The notes below the pieces were generated by a model. The model did not search any database and was not told the DNA's origin. It saw nothing but the letters and a program-made list of their open reading frames with translations. From assembly GCF_017696175.1 (NCBI RefSeq), contig NZ_JAAORE010000002.1, positions 372,001 to 436,000 of the forward strand: 64,000 nucleotides of DNA, in the 5' to 3' direction. This DNA is from Prochlorococcus marinus XMU1404 (lineage in GTDB: Bacteria > Cyanobacteriota > Cyanobacteriia > PCC-6307 > Cyanobiaceae). Positions within the stretch are counted from its first letter, which is position 1, and each line of letters begins with the position of its first letter. This document shows positions 59,167-64,000 of the stretch, one piece after another. A program made the position numbers and the translations under genes.

Positions 59167-59847
59167 TTGAATTTGAAAAAAAATTCCGTTAAAAATAAAT
59201 ATAAAATAAACCCCGTATTGGGATTTATAGCAATGTTCGTTACTCAAGATATTATTCTAAGATTTTTTTTTAGTAAAAAGAAAATAATTAATAATTGTTT
59301 TTCAATTCCCAATAATTCCTCTATTATTTTAGCCCCAACCCATAGATCAAGATGGGACGGTTTAGTTCTCACTATGGCAATGGGTAGAAGGATAACCAAC
59401 AAGGATTGTAGATTTATGGTTACTAAATCCGAAATGAAAGGAATGCAAGGTTGGTTCTTAAAAAGGCTTGGATGTTTTTCGATAAACCAATTATCTCCAT
59501 CTCTTTCAACGTTAAGATTCGCTATCGATCTTGTAGAAAAGGGAGAACAACTAGTTGTTTTCCCAGAAGGAAAAATCAATAAATATGGCAGAAAATTAGT
59601 TCTCAGAGAAGGACTATATAGATTAGCGCGACTAGCATCAAAAAAGACAGACTCCATAATTATAATTCCAATCGGAATTGCCTACAGTGAAGTATCTCCG
59701 AAATTTAGGAGCGAGTTTTGTTTATCCTTTGGAAAACCTATAGCAATGACTGATTATTTAAACACTACTATCAAAGAATTTAATAAGTTTCTAAATCAAA
59801 ACATGATGAAAGAAGAAGAAATAGCATTAAAAAATGTCGGTAGATGA
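59167..59847 (+). CDS. plsC: PlsC-type 1-acylglycerol-3-phosphate acyltransferase
   Basis: This 226-residue PlsC-domain protein has the catalytic THRSRWDGL (HxxxxD), the MKGMQGWFLKRLGCFSI segment, and the FPEGKI phosphate-binding motif. It transfers an acyl chain to lysophosphatidate for membrane lipids, although paralogues with other acceptors exist. The longest frame starts with TTG at 59167; an ATG at 59233 would drop 22 residues that look family-like (INPVLGFIAMFVTQD), so I keep the longer start. Confidence 0.85.
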   Translation: MNLKKNSVKNKYKINPVLGFIAMFVTQDIILRFFFSKKKIINNCFSIPNNSSIILAPTHRSRWDGLVLTMAMGRRITNKDCRFMVTKSEMKGMQGWFLKRLGCFSINQLSPSLSTLRFAIDLVEKGEQLVVFPEGKINKYGRKLVLREGLYRLARLASKKTDSIIIIPIGIAYSEVSPKFRSEFCLSFGKPIAMTDYLNTTIKEFNKFLNQNMMKEEEIALKNVGR

Positions 59848-59890
59848 ATCCTCAATAAGTTAGTATTGGTTTTAATAATTTAATGAGAAT

Positions 59891-60406
59891 ATGAAATTCT
59901 TGAAATTAATCCCAATCATATTTATGGTATTTGGAACTTTTCCTTATAAAAATTTAGTTCATGCAGAAATTAAAAGTCCAAAAGACTATAAAGTTCTCTC
60001 AAATGAGAATAAAAAGCTCTCTATCTCAAACGTAGAATATTTCATAGAGCGCGGCGATAAATTTATAAAAAATGAAGATTTTGATAAAGCTAAATCTTCC
60101 TACCTTGATGCAAGAAAATTAGCACAGCAACTTGCAAAGTTTTATGCCGATCTAAATACTTCCTTCAAAGGAGTTGATGCAAGGATACCAAAAGAAATGC
60201 AAAGAAAAGGTAAGGAAACATTGAAAGCTTTAGCAAAAACAAATGAGAGACTATCCTTTTTGTATTTAAAAACTAAAAAACCTGAGGTTGCTGTCCCCTT
60301 ACTTATCGAAACAATTAGAATAATGTCTCCTAATAGCCCGGAAGGTAAAGAAGCTTATAAAAGATTGATCCAGTTGGGATTTGTTGATACTCAATATAAA
60401 GGTTAA
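59891..60406 (+). CDS. secreted TPR-like helical protein
   Basis: This 171-residue protein has an N-terminal signal peptide of about 24 residues ending VHA, so it is probably periplasmic or lumenal. The mature part is a helical repeat: YFIERGDKFIKNEDFDKAKSS has the TPR helix pattern, and a second helical pair is near residues 110-150. Function is unknown. It is followed by bolA (12 bases) and grxD on the same strand. Confidence 0.75.
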   Translation: MKFLKLIPIIFMVFGTFPYKNLVHAEIKSPKDYKVLSNENKKLSISNVEYFIERGDKFIKNEDFDKAKSSYLDARKLAQQLAKFYADLNTSFKGVDARIPKEMQRKGKETLKALAKTNERLSFLYLKTKKPEVAVPLLIETIRIMSPNSPEGKEAYKRLIQLGFVDTQYKG

Positions 60407-60418
60407 TTAAAATTAATT

Positions 60419-60649
60419 ATGATTACAAAAACCGAAGTTATTAAATTAATAACTAAAAAATTGCCAAGTTCCCAAATTTTTGTTGAAAACATCAAAGGAA
60501 ATGATCATTTACAAGTAACTGTAATTGCATCCGAATTCAATGGATTATCATTAGTTAAACAGCACCAATTAGTCTATTCTGCATTAAAGGAAGAATTGGC
60601 TTCAGAAGCTATCCATGCACTGGCATTAAAAACAGAAACACCAAACTGA
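60419..60649 (+). CDS. bolA: BolA family protein
   Basis: This 76-residue single BolA domain contains a NDHLQVTVIASEFNGLS beta segment and HQLVYSALKEEL with the conserved His. BolA partners with CGFS glutaredoxins to hold or pass 2Fe-2S clusters. The grxD gene follows after only 3 bases, the strongest support for a functional pair. Confidence 0.93.
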   Translation: MITKTEVIKLITKKLPSSQIFVENIKGNDHLQVTVIASEFNGLSLVKQHQLVYSALKEELASEAIHALALKTETPN

Positions 60650-60652
60650 ATT

Positions 60653-60976
60653 ATGGAAAACTCAATAAAAGAAAAAATACAAAAACTAATCGATTCTAAC
60701 CCCATAATGGTTTTCATGAAAGGGACTAAATTAATGCCTCAATGCGGTTTTTCCAACAATGTAGTTCAAATCCTAAATTCCTTAGGCGTTGAATTTAATA
60801 CCTTTGATGTTTTAAGCGATTTCGAGGTCAGAGAAGGAATCAAAGAATATTCGGATTGGCCAACGATTCCTCAAGTTTATTTAAAGGGAGAATTTCTAGG
60901 TGGTTCAGATATTCTTATCGAAATGTATAATTCAGGATCCCTAAAAGAAAAAATAGAAATTGAATTAGCGTCTTAA
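60653..60976 (+). CDS. grxD: monothiol CGFS glutaredoxin (Grx4 type)
   Basis: This 107-residue glutaredoxin has the active site CGFS (Cys31-Ser34) in [32 protein letters not shown], and the glutathione-binding region. CGFS glutaredoxins carry 2Fe-2S clusters and, with BolA, sense or deliver iron-sulphur clusters. Its TAA stop lies inside a 10-base palindrome GTCTTAAGAC (60970-60979). Confidence 0.95.
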   Translation: MENSIKEKIQKLIDSNPIMVFMKGTKLMPQCGFSNNVVQILNSLGVEFNTFDVLSDFEVREGIKEYSDWPTIPQVYLKGEFLGGSDILIEMYNSGSLKEKIEIELAS

Positions 60977-61024
60977 GACAATAAGTAAGTATAAATACTG
61001 ATTTAGTTAATAAAAATTAATATT

Positions 61025-61294
61025 TTAAATCCTTTTTTTATCAAAAAAACCTTTATTCTGGCCCCCCTCAGGCTCAATAAAACTTGATGGATCCAAAATC
61101 CATCTTTCAATTAATCTTTCTAGTTTCTCTTGATCTCTTTGCTCTAAAGTACTGCAATTCCTTAAGGCTTGGAGATAACCATCACTATATAATTTAAGGT
61201 CTGATGGACTATGAAAACGAGTAACCAAGTCTTGGCAACTATCGCAGATTGATTGAAAATGACGAATTGCCTTAGGATTTTCAAATGATGTCAT
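61025..61294 (-). CDS. DUF6761 family protein
   Basis: This 89-residue soluble helical protein is typical of cyanobacteria. It contains the conserved AIRHFQSICDSCQDLVTRFHSP and LYSDGYLQALRNCS blocks and ends with an Arg-rich ERLIERWILDPSSFI. No function is known. It starts with ATG, is convergent with grxD and divergent from the response regulator with 86 bases between. Confidence 0.8.
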   Translation of the reverse strand: MTSFENPKAIRHFQSICDSCQDLVTRFHSPSDLKLYSDGYLQALRNCSTLEQRDQEKLERLIERWILDPSSFIEPEGGQNKGFFDKKRI

Positions 61295-61380
61295 AATTCG
61301 ATAGATTCTGATTTTTATTTAGCATTTGTTATACCTTATTAAGGACGATTAAAAATTGCCTGGCCCAATAGTAATTAAGA

Positions 61381-62118
61381 ATGCAATCAACTGAGCAAAT
61401 CTTAGCTTCAACCCCTGGTAGTTCACAATTGCCTTCGAGCTCTCAGACTCCATCAAGAGTTCTTGTTGTTGAACCTCACCCCACACTTAGGACGGTCCTT
61501 GTACAAAGACTTCGCCAAGATGGACATCTTGCTGCTGCTGTTGGATCAGCTATGGAAGCTATTGACCTATGTAGAGAACAGTCACCTGACCTTTTGGTAA
61601 GTGCAGAAATCCTTGAACAAAATACAGCAATGAGACTTGCCCAACAATTGGGGTGTTCAGTTATTGTTCTTACGGCAAGATCAGGCGTTGAAGCTTTAGT
61701 AAATCTCCTAGATGAAGGAGCTGATGATGTACTTAGAAAGCCATTTGGACTTGAAGAGCTGGCCGCAAGATGTAGAACCTTACTAAAGAGAGGAAGAATA
61801 GGTTTACAAGAAAAAGTTGAAGTTGGTCCTTTAGAAGTTCATCTTTTGTTAAGGCAGGTTACTCTTAGCGAAAAGCCCGTAGAACTTAGCCCAAGAGAGT
61901 TTGCACTGCTTTGTGCTCTTCTTATGCCTCCTGGTATGGTAAGAAGTAGACAGGAGCTTCTTAGGATGGCTTGGCCCCCATTCAGTGGAGGGCCCAGATC
62001 TGTAGATACTCAAGTCCTAACATTGAGAAGAAAATTGGAGCAGGCAGGCTTAGGAGAAGGTGGTGGGATAACCACTGTTAGACAACAAGGTTATCGATTC
62101 AGTATTGACAATATTTAA
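61381..62118 (+). CDS. atypical OmpR-type response regulator with degenerate receiver
   Basis: This 245-residue protein has a Ser/Pro/Gln-rich N-terminus (1-25), a receiver-like domain (26-140), and an intact OmpR/PhoB winged helix (150-245) with SPREFALLCALL, RSVDTQVLTLRRKLE, and VRQQGYRFS. The receiver has lost the acidic pair (only Glu31 remains in VVEPHP) and the phospho-acceptor: Ala75, followed by Glu76, stands where Asp should be. The conserved Thr and Lys (LTAR and RKPFG) are kept. It should therefore act without phosphorylation, like NblR-type atypical regulators. It is visibly richer in GC than its neighbours. It is clearly a DNA-binding regulator; its target is unknown. Confidence 0.9.
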   Translation: MQSTEQILASTPGSSQLPSSSQTPSRVLVVEPHPTLRTVLVQRLRQDGHLAAAVGSAMEAIDLCREQSPDLLVSAEILEQNTAMRLAQQLGCSVIVLTARSGVEALVNLLDEGADDVLRKPFGLEELAARCRTLLKRGRIGLQEKVEVGPLEVHLLLRQVTLSEKPVELSPREFALLCALLMPPGMVRSRQELLRMAWPPFSGGPRSVDTQVLTLRRKLEQAGLGEGGGITTVRQQGYRFSIDNI

Positions 62119-62621
62119 TTTAAAAAAGCAAAAATTTCACCAATAACCATCAAAACTGAGAGTAAAGTCAATAATCTATAAGTCCAAAGAGGTGATATAT
62201 AAGAAATTTCAGTGATATTGATGCCTGTATTTTTAGAAACAATTGTTAAAAACTTTTCGAAATTCTCCAACCTTTGTGGGATAAGAAAATTATCACCTTT
62301 ATTTGTATTAAAGTAATAAACCTTACTACCCTGACTAGTGGGTAAAGTTTTAATTAATTTAATATCTTTCCAAGAAATCTCCCAATTTTTTTTCCCTAAG
62401 AATTTAGAAATAAAGCTACTTTTATATGAAATTTTATTACTGCAAGTTTCTACATAATCGCTAGTGATATTGATTATCAAATAAAGTCCTAGGGCAAAAA
62501 TTATAATAGAGGGGATTTTTAATTCTTCGATTGAAATAAATGGTAAAGGAATTGTAAGCGCTAAATAAAGAGAAATTAACGAGCTTTTCACAAAAATAAG
62601 AGTTTTAAATTTTTCTATCAT
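62115..62621 (-). CDS. membrane protein with a PH-like soluble domain, unknown
   Basis: This 168-residue protein has two close hydrophobic helices (about 8-31 and 37-56), a soluble beta-rich stretch (60-140) with the order NKISYKSSF, WEISWKDIKLIKTLPTSQG and KGDNFLIPQRL, and a C-terminal helix (145-167). This layout is like YcxB/PH-domain membrane proteins. I do not recognise the gene. It ends convergently with the response regulator (4-base overlap) and is 15 bases after crtISO. Confidence 0.7.
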   Translation of the reverse strand: MIEKFKTLIFVKSSLISLYLALTIPLPFISIEELKIPSIIIFALGLYLIINITSDYVETCSNKISYKSSFISKFLGKKNWEISWKDIKLIKTLPTSQGSKVYYFNTNKGDNFLIPQRLENFEKFLTIVSKNTGINITEISYISPLWTYRLLTLLSVLMVIGEIFAFLN

Positions 62622-62636
62622 TTCAAAAGGATCCTT

Positions 62637-64000
62637 TTAATCGGGCAATTTAAAACTGTTTATGTTTAACTTTGCACCTATTTTGTGAGCGCATGCGTAT
62701 CCACTAAAAGCAACTGCATTTAGGCCTTGGCCAGGGAAGCATGAATCCCCTACACAATAAAGGTTTTGAATTTTTGTAGTGTTGAAAGGCATTGGCAAAA
62801 GTCCAAGCAACTTTTTACTGGGAATTGGCCCATAACTACCTTCATGTCTTCCAAGAAACTTTTTATGAGTTTTGGGAGTACCAATTTCTTTGTGATCAAT
62901 ATTTTGTTCAAGATTAGGAAGAATAGTTGATATTTTTTCAAGAAGAAAAGAAAAATATTTTTCTTTCTTTTGTAAATATTCTTTCCTTGATAGGCCTTCC
63001 CATTCACTCATCGATGAAGGAGTAAACGCATGTACGATATGTTTACCTTCTGGAGCCAAAGAAGAGTCAAGCAAAGTAGGTATAGAAACAAAAATAACTC
63101 CCTTTTCGCTTTCTAATTCATCCCAATTTTCAACGATTATATGATGGCAATTAAAATTATCGGATATTAGATTTTTCTCTACTCCAAGATGAATCGACAC
63201 AAAAGAAGGTGAGGGTTTATAAGTTTCTGACCACCTATATTCACTTTTTGGCACGTTTTTACTAGAAATTAATCCTTTAGTATTATCTTTTAATCCAAAG
63301 GTATCCCATCTAGTGGAGTTGGATACAATAATATTTGAATATATCTCTTCCCCATTTGAGAGTTTAACTCCTACCGCTTTCTCATCCTTTAAGAGGATTT
63401 CAGTCACATTGGCTTTATATCTAACTTTTCCTCCTAATTTTTCAATACCAGAAACAAACTTCTCTGCTATGGTTCCAACTCCCCCTTTTGGATAATTTAT
63501 CCCCCCAGCATGCCTATCTGTAAATACCATACCCGCATTAATCATAGGGGTTTTTAGAGCTGGCATTACAGACCAACAAAAACATTCGATATCGATAAAT
63601 TTTAAAAGTTCAGGATCTTTTATAAACTTTCTCGCAACATCTCCTGCATTTGCAGGTAACCATCTAGCTAACCCTAAACAGGATAATGGAGATTTAAAGA
63701 AAACTTTAAAAAGATAACTTGGATCCTCTATTGATAAAAGAGGCATTGAATCTAAACATTTAAATACACTTGCACAAGTATCATAGAATTTCTTGATACC
63801 TTTTTTTTCCTTGGGGAAACTAGCTGATAATTTGCTTATAAATTGATCATAATTTTTATCTACAGAAATATTAAAATTATGTGGTAAGTGATATTCCAGT
63901 TGAACAGGATCGGGAATGGTTTCGCATTTTTCATTCACATCTTTCAAAGCACGAGTTAATAAATTGGTATAACCTTTATCTCCAAATCCAAAAATCATTG
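62637..64000 (-). CDS. crtH: prolycopene isomerase CrtISO (CrtH), N-terminus cut by window edge
   Basis: This is the C-terminal 454 residues of a protein normally about 510 long; the FAD-binding N-terminus lies beyond the right edge. Visible CrtISO blocks are INAGMVFTDRHAGGINYP, KGGVGTIAEKFV, SNSTRWDTFGLK, and the C-terminal YCVGDSCFPGQGLNAVAFSG. It isomerises tetra-cis prolycopene to all-trans lycopene, upstream of the lycopene cyclase also found in this window. The Met at 63998 is internal and not the true start. Confidence 0.93.
   Translation of the reverse strand, partial: MIFGFGDKGYTNLLTRALKDVNEKCETIPDPVQLEYHLPHNFNISVDKNYDQFISKLSASFPKEKKGIKKFYDTCASVFKCLDSMPLLSIEDPSYLFKVFFKSPLSCLGLARWLPANAGDVARKFIKDPELLKFIDIECFCWSVMPALKTPMINAGMVFTDRHAGGINYPKGGVGTIAEKFVSGIEKLGGKVRYKANVTEILLKDEKAVGVKLSNGEEIYSNIIVSNSTRWDTFGLKDNTKGLISSKNVPKSEYRWSETYKPSPSFVSIHLGVEKNLISDNFNCHHIIVENWDELESEKGVIFVSIPTLLDSSLAPEGKHIVHAFTPSSMSEWEGLSRKEYLQKKEKYFSFLLEKISTILPNLEQNIDHKEIGTPKTHKKFLGRHEGSYGPIPSKKLLGLLPMPFNTTKIQNLYCVGDSCFPGQGLNAVAFSGYACAHKIGAKLNINSFKLPD

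Noticed and set aside
60988-60999. AGTATAAATACT palindrome after grxD
   Set aside because: The stem is only 5 AT-rich pairs with a 2-base centre, with no T tract; expected by chance in AT-rich spacers.

Overview
The window is AT-rich, gene-dense cyanobacterial chromosome. Gene content and order point to a high-light-adapted Prochlorococcus or a very close relative. The main markers are cytM next to petG, the trxA-Yfr1-guaB-gyrA neighbourhood, a ferredoxin-NADP reductase without an obvious phycobilisome-linker domain, ycf54, CrtISO, a CpeS-like candidate, a KaiB-domain SasA kinase, zwf-opcA, and RecBCD. The species and clade call is inference from gene content and base composition. No marker such as 16S rRNA is present.

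Layout: 1-4.2 kb (mostly minus) holds a SpoU-type RNA methyltransferase (cut by the window edge), cytM, petG, rsmD, hisH, trxA, the small RNA Yfr1 and guaB. 4.3-16 kb holds gyrA, a lycopene cyclase, a GH57 glucan enzyme, leuA, a small membrane protein, an HD-domain phosphodiesterase, folD, crtE and a DUF212 membrane protein. 16-22 kb is the minus-strand block cobB-opcA-zwf-petH, followed by an SRPBCC protein and tRNA-Glu(UUC). 22-32 kb holds sasA, two poorly characterised proteins, prs, malQ, an HTH membrane protein, an ABC1-family kinase, a PLP decarboxylase-fold enzyme and cdsA. 32-45 kb holds a hydrolase, a glycerol-dehydrogenase-like enzyme, clpC, rimI, lysA, a diadenylate cyclase, uppS, bioB, trhO, lipA, recR and a PsbP-like lipoprotein. 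45-59 kb is entirely minus strand: a deaD / small secreted protein / ABC exporter group, then pdxJ-ycf54-recC-ICMT-like-recB-recD. 59-64 kb holds an acyltransferase, a TPR-like secreted protein, bolA-grxD, a DUF6761 protein, a degenerate response regulator, a membrane protein and crtISO (cut by the right edge).

Functional themes are photosynthetic electron transfer and pigments (cytM, petG, petH, ycf54, crtE, crtL, crtISO, PsbP-like, and tRNA-Glu, which also feeds tetrapyrrole synthesis), dark carbon metabolism (zwf, opcA, malQ, GH57), c-di-AMP turnover (CdaA-type cyclase plus a PgpH-type HD phosphodiesterase), circadian output (SasA), and DNA repair (RecBCD, RecR).

I see no transposase, integrase, CRISPR array, prophage or genomic-island signature. 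No gene-free stretch exceeds 300 bases; the longest is the 254-base prs-malQ spacer, which contains an imperfect inverted repeat. The most interesting non-coding signals are Yfr1 (2881-2935) and a strong hairpin that covers the likely ribosome-binding site of the DEAD-box helicase gene (48878-48906). The most unusual protein is the OmpR-type response regulator at 61381-62118, which has lost its phosphorylation site. Many start codons here are TTG or GTG; I note this where I read the codon.
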